From NCBI GenBank assembly GCA_965153355.1, contig OZ231126.1:6262001-6326000 (forward strand): a DNA stretch of 64,000 nt. Direction: 5' to 3'. Under the pieces are notes generated by a model. That model saw nothing but the letters and a program-made list of their open reading frames with translations, was not told the DNA's origin and did no database searches. This DNA is from Flaccisagitta enflata. Lineage: Eukaryota > Chaetognatha > Sagittoidea > Aphragmophora. Of this stretch, positions 46,249 through 59,700 are shown one piece after another. A program made the translations under genes and the position numbers. Every line of letters starts with the position of its first letter. The first letter of the stretch is position 1.

Positions 46249-49200
46249 ATGTGTGAAAAGTCAACGGTCGTCGGGGTTGTGAGTTTGGCTATTTTGGCGA
46301 CAGTCATTGGGTATGCGAATTAGCTAGCTTAAAACGAATTCAGTTAGGCCGTTAGGCAGGATTACATGCAGATATTGGCTAATAAAGAAGGCTAACCGCC
46401 AGGTGGAAGCGCCAAAACATATGTACAGGGGTATTGCATGATGAGTTTTTCCTTCTCTTTCGTTTGTCAAGATCGAGTTTGGCACGAAGCAACGTGACAA
46501 ATGCTACCAACGGAACTTTGAGTACAAATTCTGAAAGCGCAGTCAAAGTAGCAAGTCATGCACAGGTGTGTATGATCAAAGTTTTGGTGTTTAGGTGCTT
46601 ATAAAAACCTCAGTCGTATCATCTCATCATCGACGCGTCAGGTATTGACTGGTACAGCAAATATTATTTCATTACTGGTATACACTCTTTATTTTGAGTA
46701 AGGACAAAGTTTATAAGGACATTGAGGCTGAGATTTAGCCAAAAATTAAGGACATTTTAAGGACAAGGCTCAGCCTCAGATAAGACCTCAGCAAAAATCT
46801 TCTCTCAAGTGAGATTCTTAAATTCAGCTTTATGTTGAATTGTTGATATGTGTTTATTTTCTTTCAAAACTAATTTGTCATATCTTTATTATTTTTTATT
46901 TTATTTAGTTAGGTATAGTTACATTTGACAATAGTTAGATACTTGCCTTGCGAAGAAAAAATTAAGGACATTTCAAGAACATTTCAGCCTCAAATTTTTG
47001 ATAATTTAAGGACATCCGAGGCTCAAAAAAAATATACTGGTCCTTAAAAAAAATAAAGAGTGTAGTAAATATTAGCAGGGGGTGGTAAGCTAAAACGTCG
47101 GGGTGCAAACGAAGCCAAAATTTGAATTTCATTTACATTAAACTAATACATATAGTTATCCATATGGGTAATAAGTTTTGTAATAAAAAATTTATACTCC
47201 TGATTTTTTTAGAAATTTAAGAATATAATCACAATATAAAAAGTTTCTATTGCATATTCATGAAGACAGAAGTTATTCAATAAAACATGAGAATTTCTCC
47301 TAAAAATCAGAGGAAAAGTTCAGAAAGCTGTTAGGTAAAATTATAATTCTGCTTTTGAATGCAAAATTTTGCATTTCTAAACATATCATCATATGAGTCT
47401 TTAGAAAGACGCCATGTTTTTGAAAATGACAATTTTTGAATCTCTATGCAAAGTTATAATTTTACCTAAGACATGTCAGATAGTAAAAAGAGATTTCGCT
47501 TAAAAACTCCTTTTTTTCTGTCCTTCATCCTCACATTTCATGGTTAATTTGGACTCAAAAATGGTTTTTAATGCAACAAGGCCGGATACACGGCTACCCC
47601 AGTCGCGTGCAGGTGGGCAGTGGCCATAATTGAGGTCAGTGGAACATTTGGGCAGGAGCAATAAAGCCAAAACCCCCACTAACGCCGAAAAAGTAAAATG
47701 TGATGGACGGACGGACAGACGGACGGACAAAGCGGAGTGTAGAGTCGCGTAGCACGCGACTAAAAATACTTTAAACAAACTGATAATCATTTTTCATTAA
47801 TGATTGCAAATTAACAATATCTATCACACTGCTAAAAAAAATGTTGACAGATCAAATTTTGTCTTCGATTGCACCTTGACTGAAGCATTTTTCAGCGTTT
47901 TTTAGCATTTTTTAGCATTTTCTAGCATTAATATTTCTCCTTTCTGCTGAGCTGCTAAAACACTGGTAAATTCCGCCTTTATTTTAGCTTTTTTGAGTGG
48001 TGTTTAGGCTTTTAATGTTTTAGCATTCCATGTTTCTGCAATTTAAGTGTTTTAGCACAGTTTAGAAATTCCTTTATCTTGGTGCTTCAACACATTAGTG
48101 TTTTAGCAGTATTTACAATTATCCTTGCTTCAAATGTTTTTAAATATTCAGCGTTTTAGCATCAATTTGTGTTTTAGCATCTTAGTGTTTTAGCTAAGTC
48201 AGTGTTTTAGCGGAGTTGGTGTTTTAGTCTGGTGTTTTAGCATGATGGTGTTTTAGCTCATTTTTATGTTTTAGCTCAGTGTTTTAGTACAGAGGAAGGA
48301 GAAATATAAGATGTGAACCCCCCTAAAACTGTAGCACCCCCCCTTACAGCTCAAATTATACCAATGAATAATAAATTCAACATTGGTCCTTTCCGAAATC
48401 AGGCTGACGGTGAGAGCCTCAAAAGGGTCAAATTTCAAAATGTGTTTTATACAAATTTCCTTTTCTTACTATCTAATATGATGTTTGAGGGGTTGGAAAA
48501 CAAGTTTCATATAACTTAGCAGGACCTCAGTTTCCCGTGAGCGGCAATTTCATTCAGAAGTATACAAATTAGGAAAAAAATCATCTTTTGCCAAGACTAA
48601 GCCTTCAAAAACATTTCTCGTGTCTCGTTTACGTGGTTGAAACATACATACTGTTACAAGAAGGTTCTCTCATAGCCAGAAACGAAAAAGCTTTTCAGAT
48701 TCTACCGAATCATGCAAATTAGGTTGACTTATTATGCTGGATAAAGCTAGGAGAATCGAGAAACAAAATGTCTTCGTAAATCAGTGCTCTGTTTTTTTTT
48801 TTCGAATAGCCTTTTGTTGCCCTGAAAGTTAGCACTTTGTTTTCAAAAAAGTAAGAAACTTTCAGGGAGCGTTACAAGCCTACAGGCAACATACGTCACA
48901 TTAACAGGGTAGTCAGGCCCAGAATTGCAGCCTTTTGCCATAAAAACAAAAAATGTTTACACTGTACAATTGACTTTTCTCATGTAAACACTCGGCCATG
49001 ATCGAATACGTTTTCAGTAAGTGAATCTATATCAATTAATCATTGTTCTCAATTCTGCTTTAAGACACAGTTATGAAATATTAAAATGGAGTCAAAGGGA
49101 CGGGGTAGGCCACGGCAAACCTGTACTGATGAAAAGCAAGAGCGCTCGCGAGAGTTACAGCGCCTACGGACTGCCAAATCTAGGGAGGGGACGCGTGTTG

Positions 49201-52200
49201 TGGAAGGAAATAGCGAACTGAATAAAGGCGGACGACCAAGAAGAGAGGATGGGACGGAGGAGGAAATGGAAAAATTGAGAAAACGGCGAGAAAGGTACGA
49301 GAGGCGTAAGGCAGAGAAAAAGGCGAATGGACGACCAAGGAAGGCGGAGGATACGCCGGAAACCGAGAAAAAGAGAGAGAAGGACAGACGGTATCGAGAG
49401 AGGAAGAAGGAGAAACTCTTGAAGATTAAACTATTTCCTAGATTACACGAGTCACACGTGCTTAGTGAGACAACCGGTGAAACACCCGATGATACTCACA
49501 AAGATCGGGTCGGAGATACACACGGAGACGCGCTTCGAGACACGCTTGGAGACACGCTTGGAGACACGCTTGAAGACACGCTTGGAGACACGCTCGAAGA
49601 CACGCTTGGAGACACGCTCGAAGACACGCTTGGAGACACGCTCGAAGACGCGCTTGGAGACACGCATGGAGACACGCTCAAGGATTTCCCAGCTTCAATT
49701 CTAAAATCTCTTCCCAATGTGAGTTGAGTGGATACGGCCATTACACTTTTTTTTATAAGAACATTTTTTTAAGCCTTTAAAAGAGAAAGAGATAACTTCT
49801 AATTTTTGGGCATTTTGAAGCCTTGATATTCTTATAAACTAGGTTCTTATAAGAACAAGGCCAAGTTATGGCCAATAAGTGCGCCTCGCTTGATTAAGAA
49901 TTTGTGGATTAACGTTTTGAACGAATGAATGAATGAATGAATGAATGAATGAATGAATAAAAGAATGAAAATGAGCGTGGTGAGGCATAAGAAGTGATAG
50001 TAATGAAGACGACAGAATTGGCCGTTTTGAGCGATTTAAACGATTGCGTTACCGACCGACCGACCGACCAACCAACCGACAGACATGACCTCTTATAGAA
50101 GTGCGAGGACGCACTTAAAAAGTGCATGTGAGATTAAAGAGGGAAGAAATCAAAGGTCATGGAATTATATACACTCCTATAAAAATTTAAAAACAGACGT
50201 GGGAGCGTAGTCTTGCAATATGGCATGCGACAGATGATGGAGGATGTATATAAGCTTTATGCAACAAAGTTGTCAAAATACTGGGTTTCAGCTTTTATAA
50301 GAAGCAAAGCTGGAACTGGGTCTTTAAAAAAGAAAAAAAATTGTAATTGTACATTTGGCAAAGCACAAGGAAAATAAACAAAACCAGATACACAACTACC
50401 CAAATCGCATACGGGCGGGCAGGGGTAATACCGTGGTGCAAAAACCGCGCGTAAACGCAAAAAAAAAAAAAATTAAGATGAACCAACCGACAGACGGACA
50501 TGGCAGGCCATAGTCAAGTTCACGCGACTGGAAAGACCATTTGCATCCTTTTGTACATCCAAATATTTTTCTCTTTTCAGGGGTAGGAAAGCTAAAAAGT
50601 TTTTAACTCGTTTTAACTCTTTTTAACTCTTTTTTAAATATTAAAAGTTATAATGAGTTAAAAAGAGTTAAAAAGAGTTAAAAAGAGTTAAAAAGAGTTA
50701 AAAAGAATAAAAAAGAGTTAAAAAGTTTAAAAAACTTAAAAAGAGTTAAAAAAAGTTAAAAAGAGTTAAAAAGGGTTGAAAACTTGATTCAAATTGTATC
50801 ATCTGAAAAAGTCTAAAAAGACTTAAAAAAAGTTAAAAAGGTGGACTAAAAAGTGTTAAAAAGTATTAAAAAGTGTTAAACAGATAGTCTAAAAAGAGTT
50901 AAAAAATGTTAAAAAGATAGTCTAAAAAGTGTTAAAAAGTGTTAAAAACATAGTCTAAAAAGAGTTAAAAACAGTTAAAAAGATGGACTAAAAAGTGTTA
51001 AAAACCGTTAAAAACATTTGCTAAAAAGAGTTAAAAACAATTAAAAAATTGACTTATACGAGTTAAAATCAGTTGAAGATCTACCTTTAAGTTTTAAAGT
51101 GGAAACTCCATCTAACATCCATATCTGACTACAAAATCATTTGAAACATTTGAAACCACAGCACCTGGAGTTTCACCTATGAGCAATAAGAACAAATGGA
51201 AAGAAAATATAAAATCAACTTGAGTCAACATGAAACAAGGCCGAATCCAGTCGCGGACAGTTGGACAGGAGCAGTAATGCAAAAACCGCTTGGAATTCAA
51301 AAATGTGACGGACCGACGGACCAACTTACCAACTGACATGGCAAGGTGTAGAGTCGCGTGTCCGCGACTAAAAATGTCAGATGGGAAAAAACCTTTTGAA
51401 CTCTTACACATCCTTTCAACTTAAGTTTTTTAACTCTTTTTAACTTTTTTTAACTCTTTTTAACTTTTGTTTTTAACTCTTTTTAACTTTTTTTAACTTT
51501 TGTTTTTAACTCTTTTTAACTTTTTTTTTTAACTCTTTTCAACTTTTTTTAATTCTTTTTTTTTAATTCTTTTTAACCCTTCTTTTTAACTATTTTTTAT
51601 TCTTTTTAACTCTTTTTAACTCTTTTTAGCCTCAGTTTTTAACCTATACTTTTTAACTGATTTTTGTTGAACTTGTACAAGGTATTACCTTTTAACTCTT
51701 TTTAACTCTTTTTAACTCTTTTTAGAAAAAGTACTTCCAACTTCAGTTTTTAACTTTTTTCAACGGGGGTTTTTAACCCTTTTTAACTCTTTTTAATTCT
51801 TTTTAACTCAACATTAAAAGTTATAATGAGTTAAAAAGAGTTAAAACGAGTTAAAAACTTTTTAGCTTTCCTACCCCTGTCTTTTACAGCCAAAGCGAAA
51901 ATCCCAAGAGGTTCTTCTCTTGTCTCCCTCCAAAGAGGTTCAAGGTCGGTTTGTTCGTCCGAGCGATGATGTCACGCCAAAGGAAAACTCAGCTATGGCG
52001 TCATGGAGACCAAAGCGACGACGGTCATCGTCCTTATCGTCTTCTGCTCCAAATTCCAATCCATCATCTCCTTCCTCCTCACGCTGCTCTTCTCCAGCCC
52101 CAGCTTCCACGGTGTCAACTCCTTCATCCTCTCGTTGCTCCTCTCCAGCCCCAACAACAATCTCAACTCTATCGTCGTCACGCTGCTCTTCCCCATCTCC

Positions 52201-53731
52201 CTCATCTTCATCACGATCTTCCTCTATTGTAAGACGAGGACCCAAATTGAAACGGGACAAAGATGGAGTGGGTGATGAAAAGAAAAAGAAGGAAAAATTA
52301 AGAAAGCGGAAGTGGAGGAGGAAAAAAGAAAAGGACGAAAGGGAAGGAGAAAGATTGAAAGTTGAAAACCGCCAAAAGAACAAAGCGCGCATCAACGATT
52401 TCCGTCGCCGTCAGAGAGAAAACGTCGAGAAAGAGGAAGAGTCGGTGGAATCTGACATCGCAAGAAAGATTGTTACAAATCTTCGGGCTCGTTTGGACAA
52501 AAATAGAGGTACATGCAGCTATTTGAAAGTTTTGGTGATCAAGTTACCTGCATAATCAAAAATTCCTCTAAGCCAGAAACAAGGTCGTATACACGGCCAA
52601 TACCAGTCGCGGACGGGTGGGCAGGAGCGGAAATGCGTGTTTTCTCACTTTTCGACTCGATCACCACGGACCGACCGACCGACCGACCGACCAACCAGCG
52701 GACGGACGGACAAAGCCTCTTATAGAGTCGCTAGTCCGCGACTAGAAAATGCAATCCCAACTGTTACTGTATGAGAAGTTCTAAAACCTTTGATATTTTT
52801 AGTCGCGTACACGCGACTCTATTATCTTGTTGGTTCATCCGTCTGTTGGCCTGTTACGCTCTGCGTTTTTTTCGTTTTTAAGATGTTTTTATTACTTACT
52901 ACTCCTGCTCAAATGGTTCGTTAGTCTATTTCATCACTGGTCCTGCCCATCCCCACGCGACCTAGGTAGCCATGTATATAGCCTTTAGTTGCATGTACAG
53001 AACTACACTTCTCAGTCCGTCCATCAGTTTGACCGTTCATGTTAACATATTGCACGCACGTAACTAATAGGTTATGGTCTTGTTTGCTCAGGAAATGGAA
53101 CAATGGACAAGGAAGAACGGGCGTTTCGCCGAATGATTGCTCGAGCAGTTGTTGCCGGTCCTGAGCCATTGACGCGTGACGAGATCCATGCCAGTCTGGG
53201 AATCAGCAAGAACATGGTGGCGGATGCTCGGAAGGCTGAGGCGGAAGAAAAGCAACGAGTAACTGAGGCTCGTGCTACCGGTCGTCGCCTTAAATCGCGC
53301 CTTGTTACCAGTGCACTCGAGCGTCGTCGAAAAACAAACAAGATGGCTGAAATGCGTCAAAAAGTAAAAACATTTTACATAGCAAAATCGACTCCGACAT
53401 CAAGAAGAAGGGACGTCATGAAATGTTGGGTTAGTTGACGGGACTAAAAGCACAATTCTCTTTATGAATTTTTAGTCGCGTGCACGCGACATTACACCCG
53501 GATTGTGGGTCTGTCCGTCAGTCGGTCCATCACACTTTTACTTTTTTATCAATCTTATTTCTTTAAGTCATTTTAGATCAATCACTTTAGTCGCGGACTA
53601 GCGACTAAGAGGCTTTGTCCATCCATCCGTTGGTCTGTTGGTAATGATCAAGTTCAATAGTGCGAAAACGCTCATTTGCGCCCATGCCCACCCATTCGCG
53701 ACTGGTATTGGCCTTGTTTTTCAAAAGATGA

Positions 53732-53781
<50 letters not shown>

Positions 53782-56700
53782 AAGAGACGCAGTAATGCAA
53801 GAGGGCAGGGGCTGTGATATTAAGTCATCCAAAATTTTGCGTTACAGACAGAGACCTATCAAAAGCCCTAGCAAGCGACCAAAAACCAATGGCAAAATAT
53901 TGTAATAATGAAGGTGGAATAATGTAAGTGTTTTTGACTATAGGTATCGGGAGTTCAAGAGACGCATCAAAAACGGTTCCTCTCCGACACCATCACTCGA
54001 CTTCACATCGAATTTGTTCGTCGACATGGCCGAATTTCACGTGGTCGGTTCTTCTCTTTGCGACCAAAATGGGTTCTCCCCCCAAAAGACTTAGACCGAC
54101 TGGTACATCGTTTGTTACTGATTAAGGACTCAATAGGGTTGTAGATAGTGCGAGGGGGGTCAATAACAAAAAAATTGATGGTTCATTTGCTGTGATTTCC
54201 ATACTTTTGACCAAATATGAAATATCTAAACCAGGTTAATTTTTGTTCCAACAGGTATGCCTTTGCTCCACTCACACGAAGTTGAAGTTTGCCTTTGAGG
54301 ACTTTATCAAAGCCAGCAAGAAAAATGGCATTTCCTTGCCGGATATCGACCACTACGTGGAACTCATTGACGAATTTCTCTGCTCAGAGGATGAGCGAAC
54401 GAGAGATTGCCTGAAGGAGAAGTGCAGCAACTGTGGCATAAAGTCACTTGACATGCCTCTCTTTGAGCCATTTTTGCGGGGAATCGACAACAGCGTAGTT
54501 ACTTATCGCTCATTGGAAAAAGACGAAAATGGCCGTCTGGGTATTCAAGATAAATCTGGGACGCCTCAACAACTTGTCGATCATTTGAAAAACCAACTGC
54601 GCGGATTTCCTCTTCATCGATTTGTCGCCAAAAATCAACCAAAGGAGATGAATTTCCTACTCAAAAACTTAAATCCAGATGTGTTGGTCCTGTCCAGTGA
54701 TTATGCAGAAAAGTATCAGCGGAAAGAGTTTGAAGAGATACAGAGCATCCACTGGCACGCTCACTCTCTAACGATTTTCACCACCGTCGCTTTTTTCCTG
54801 ATCCCCGATCCTGACAACCCTCATGCATTCAAAAAGACCAAAGTCTACTTTTTCATAACAACCGAAAGACCTGAACAAGATAACTATTTCGCCGCGTTTT
54901 GTTACCGCCTCATCATCAAGTGGATCCATGACAATTTCAAACTAACCTTCACATCTTGCGTTTTCGGATCAGACAGATGCGGACAACAGTTTTGTAGTCG
55001 CAAGGTCTTTGGTTCCATCGCTGAGTCAAGACGAAATCTGTGCCTCAACCACACAACCACCGCTCCATTGTGCCCCAATTGTCCTCAGGCCATCATCCAC
55101 TTCACCGGCGCGGGACATGGCAAAGAAGAACACGACCATGTAGGCGCTTATGGTAAAACCAAGATGAGACTGGAAGAGTTGCATCAACGCCCACTTCGTA
55201 GCATCGAAGATGTCGCGAACTTTCTCCAGACCCTCAACTTTGTCGACGTACATAAGACCAAGTCTGGCAAAGAAGACACCAAAGGCTTTTTCTACAGTGG
55301 TTTCCATGCAGAGGTGGTGGAGCCAGCTGCCGTTCATACTTCCAAAATAGATTGGGATCCAATTGATCAAACCCGAACCCTACACCAGCTCATCACAACG
55401 GGGGTGTCAGGAGAACTCTTGGTTCATGAGTCCAGTTGCTTTTCCTGTGCAGAATGTGAATTTGGAAATTATGCTGCCTGCAAACGCACAGAGGAGCTTG
55501 GACCAATCAAAAAAGTCGTGATGAGTCGCGCTTCATCCAACTCCTCAGCACATAAAGCCGGTAGATCCCGGGCAGCGCAAGACTTACATCGTTACGAATG
55601 CGCCAAGCTTGCCCAGTCTGGCTCAATCATTGCAATAACTCAAGGTCAACATCAACACTTGAACCTCATTCTTGTTACCAAGGCCATGGGAGAGCTGACT
55701 GACCCAAATTTGCTGAAAGGGAGAGTCCTCATTAAGACCAAAACTGCCAATGAATTCACATCATTAGGCTCCAAACTGCTCTCCTTCAGCGCAGAGCTGG
55801 TTAGATCACCACCTCTGGATATTCAGATTTCCCAAGTCACTGTCAATGGCAAGATTGCAACGATTTTTCATATCGGTGAGCTCGAATTCAGCAGCCTTGT
55901 GGCAGAGTATCAATTTTGAGTTTTAAACATGTGCTTTGGGAGAACGAGGGATGACAGATTTAGTTTATCTCTTGTTTACATGTTTTTATCCACATCGCGA
56001 CAGTCACGTCGCATCTTATGAAACTGTTCATTCTTTTTTTCGGGATGTTAACTTAGTCTCAATGACCTACATTTTTCAATGACTCGAATATGCAGACCTG
56101 ATGTCACTTGTCGTTTATTCTCATCTTTCCTTCATTTCTTCTTACATGCTGTCTACGACATTCTCTATTACTATTGGTATGTGCATTTGTCATAGTTACA
56201 ACAAAAAAACTGCCTAGAGACATTTGCTTTGCATTTGAATTGATTCCGAAGTTTGTGAGCTTGGTATGTGCTCGTTTGTATTTTTCTCGGGTGAAAGTTG
56301 TATAAAAAAATTTCAAAAACTAACCATATGCTGGGTGACTGGGCCGAGTTTGTCGGGCTGGATTTGTAAAGACATGAACACGCGACTTGTGATGTATTTT
56401 TAAGCATTCACATCAAGTTAGAGCTCAATCCGATTAAGTTTCTTCACTACTCACATCGTCTAGTTGGTATGATAATATGCCCATAGATTATTTTTAAATT
56501 ATGAACTGTTGCCTCCTGACTATTCATACAAAACTTTAACCAAATTGGTTGAAAAATGCCAAAGCTATACACGTTTTTGACTTTTAGGCTGGTAGGCTGG
56601 TTGGGTGGTAGGCCAGTTTGGCTGGTTAGCATACTAAAATCTTTATAAATCGAATTCATATGTGGAGTCCTTCCATTTAGAGACTACATACCAAGTTACA

Positions 56701-59700
56701 ACCGAATTGGTTGAAAAATGCCAAAGTTATGCACGTTTTTCACTTTAAGGGATGTAGGCTGGTTGGGTGGTAGGCTAGTTTGGCCGGTTAGCATGCTAAA
56801 ATCTTTACAAATCAAATACATATGTTGAGTCCTTCCATTTAAAGTCTATATACCAAGTTTTAACCAAACCGGGTGAAAAATGCTAAAGTTATGCACGTTT
56901 TTCACTTTTAGGGATGTAGGCTGGTTGGGTGGTAGGCTGGTTCGGCCGGTTAGCATGCTAAAATCTTTACAAATCAAATACATATGTTGAGTCCTTCCAT
57001 TTAAAGTCTACATACCAAGTTTTGACCAAACCGGATGAAAAATGTCTAAGTTATTGCACTTTTTCATTTTGGTTGGTTGGCTGGTTAGCTGGTAGGCTGG
57101 TTTGGCTGGTTGGTTGGGTCGTATCCATATGAATCTTACTTCACTGATAAGTCGGTGTCTTTAGCACTTGTGTTTCAAATTTGAGCCAGATCGGAGAAGT
57201 ACTTTAGTTTTTATTTAAGTTTTTGTACAGCTATATCCCACTCTTGAATTACGCGGCAAAGCGTCGAAACGTCCAAACTGTTACAATTACATCATCTCCT
57301 CCATTTCTTCTAGAGAAAGGGTCAAGAAATGAGCGACCTGCCTTAAAAATTAAATCGGACGTCGCCAACTATTTATTCTTGAATGAGTAACTGTTCAGTA
57401 CGTTCTTCATGGACATACGCGAATTTGTGGCACAAGATAAAATAGCGGGACCCATAAGGGACTATTAAAAAGCGTCGAAACGTCCAAACCGTTACAATTC
57501 ACGGAGAAAATTGACACCCTGAAAACTTGGGTGTCAAATCATCGAAGCGCCGTAGAAACTTACGTGAGCGCAGATCAGGATTACTACGGTCAAAGACAAA
57601 GATGAAAAGTCTCATGATACAAACACTAATAATGCAAATAAAATAATAAAAACTATTACTATTTTTTGCCTATTATCGGACGAAATTGCGCATTGCCTCG
57701 ATAGATACAAACATGCCTCATTTTCTTCAAATTTATCTTTTTCATGCCTTTTTTTTTGCTCAGGTCTTGTCATTTGGGACAAGATGAGATGAAAAACGAT
57801 CACGTATGACGTTTTTTTGTTCTTTTTATGTTTAACATTACAAAAAATAGCAAATGTTACAAATTTGTTACATGAGAAATCCCCCATTTCAGCATAGTTA
57901 TATCATAAAAATGAGACATTTTTACGTGCCTACTCCAGATATTTAGGTATATTTCTTTCACTTTTGCCTCAGGGTATTACTTTAAGTCAGCCAATGCAAT
58001 AGAGAGCCGATAGGGAGAGAATTATTAGCTCAAAACTACTAAAAATTGGACCGTCAGCTAAAATTTGGAAAGGACCCATTGGTAACTAAAGCTTATGACT
58101 ATACAAGTGGCGTCACCAGAGCGATTTTGCAATTTCCATTCCAGTCTCAAATTATAGTGGAAAATCCTTGATTTTATGAACTTATAATAATATTTAATTT
58201 CAATACTTTATTAAGCCATATCTTGACTTAAAAAATCAAAATGAAAAATCGCTCAGGTGACGCCACTTGTACTAATATAAACATTTTTCTTCTACCTTTA
58301 GAATGTCTATAATCTAATCGGTTAGAGCTGTAGGTGGGGGTGCTACAGTTTTCAGGGGGTTCACACCTTATATTAACCTTCTCTCTGTAGTTATTTTAGC
58401 AAATTTTAAAAGTGTTTTAGTATTGTGAGGTGTTTTAGCAATATACTTAGTTTTAGCAATGAGTTTTAGCTAAAGTTTTAGCAATTTTTAGCGTGCTTTA
58501 GCAATTTTTAGCATGTTACAGCATATTTTTACTGTTTTAGCATATTTCTCCTTTCTCGGAAATGATCCTAAAAATGCTAAAAAATGCTAAAAAACGCTTT
58601 AGCTTACCACCCCCTGTATTAGTTTATTACAGAATAGCGGTTAGAGAGATTTAACAGCACTGACTAAATCATTGGACAATATTTTACAATCAGGCCACTC
58701 CAAGTGTCTTGGCAGCCACAGCGATGATGGCTTCTACGATTGGCCTAGTCGCCGCACTTCGACAACGGGCGTCCTCAGAAGGTGTGTTTCTACATAAATT
58801 CAAGCCGAATACTCTTGTCAGTCCCAGTTGGGGAGGGAAAGGGCACTGGGCAGGGGCAGAAACATGCTAGTTTTCATCAGGATATGCCTTTCATACGCAC
58901 CGTGTCACAATTTCTACTAACAGTGGTAACGAAGGGTGATCAAAAGCGGAAACGAAATCGTAGGAGTCGGCTTGGGAAAATAGTCGACGGCGGCGGCAAG
59001 GCGAGACGCCAGATGCTAACCGCCAAAGATGAGCAAGACAAGAAATGGAAAAAGGAAGATTTTATAAAATTCATCAAGGGGAAAGTCTTAGACGGAGTTG
59101 ATATCGAGGAATGGAAAGAAATCTCTCAGGTTGCAGGGGTGTATTTAATTGAATTTATTTCCCCCAGGGGTGTATTTAATTGAATTTATTTCCCCCCCCC
59201 CCCCATGCCTTTTTCTTCGCATTGTGTTGCGTCATAAAAACTATGGTTTTCTTCCCCACAAAGCAATAAAACAGTATAGTATAATTAGTATAGGTTTAAA
59301 TAGGGTTAAACTGTGTTGTAGTAATCAAATTTTTACTTTTGGTACTACCAAAAGTACTAAATCTTTAAAAAAAAAGCTTAAAAACAACAGTCCTCGACTG
59401 TAGTCTATTTGGTGTCCAACCCGGCTACTCAGTCTGACCCGGCTACTCAGTCTGACCCGGCTACTCAGTCTGACCCGGCTACTCATTCTGACCCGGCTAC
59501 TCAGTCTGACCCGGCTACTCAATCTGACCCGGCTACTCAGTCTGACCCGGCTACTCAGTCTGACCCGGCTCCTCAGTCTGACCCGGCTACTCAGTCTGAT
59601 CCAGCTACCAATTGCATACCTTAAAGTCCATGATGGCATACCTTGAAGTTCATGGTGGCATACCTTGCAGCCTATGATGGCATACCTTGAAGCCCATGAT

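Larger units (their letters stand above)
48290..58387 (+). mobile_element. 10.1 kb autonomous DNA transposon candidate, TA target duplication
   Basis: Left end CAGAGGAAGGAGAAATATAA; right end, reversed, CAGAGAGAAGGTTAATATAA. Both continue as inverted repeats through TGTGAACCCCC and CTGTAGCACCCCC over about 55 bp. TA flanks both sides (48288-48289, 58388-58389). The flanking TTTTAG-rich sequence is the interrupted outer element. It encloses one complete five-exon transposase-like gene. Its right 290 bp and left 70 bp match the 397 bp element at 18155-18551. Superfamily is not assigned: TA targets suggest Tc1/mariner-like integration, but the protein does not look like a mariner transposase. 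Confidence 0.85.
47076..58616. mobile_element. Outer transposon with 6 bp target duplication, split by a 10.1 kb insertion
   Basis: The ends are perfect inverted copies, CAGGGGGTGGTAAGCTAAA at 47076 and its complement ending at 58616, flanked by TATTAG on both sides (47070-47075, 58617-58622). Subterminal zones on both sides are packed with TTTTAGCA motifs (47880-48288 and 58390-58590), and both contain ATATTTCTCCTTTCT-like sequence. Removing the insertion at 48290-58387 leaves about 1.44 kb with no coding capacity, so the outer element itself is non-autonomous. It sits in intron 2 of the 46249-60732 gene. Confidence 0.85.

Noticed and set aside
55026-55370. 114-codon minus-strand frame inside the transposase last exon
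   Set aside because: Shadow of the 558-codon plus-strand frame, which has the conserved motifs.
47076-58616. Treating the CAGGGGG-ended 11.5 kb unit as the autonomous element that encodes the transposase
   Set aside because: A second pair of inverted ends with TA duplications at 48290 and 58387 encloses the gene, and the remaining outer parts join cleanly into a 1.44 kb non-coding element.
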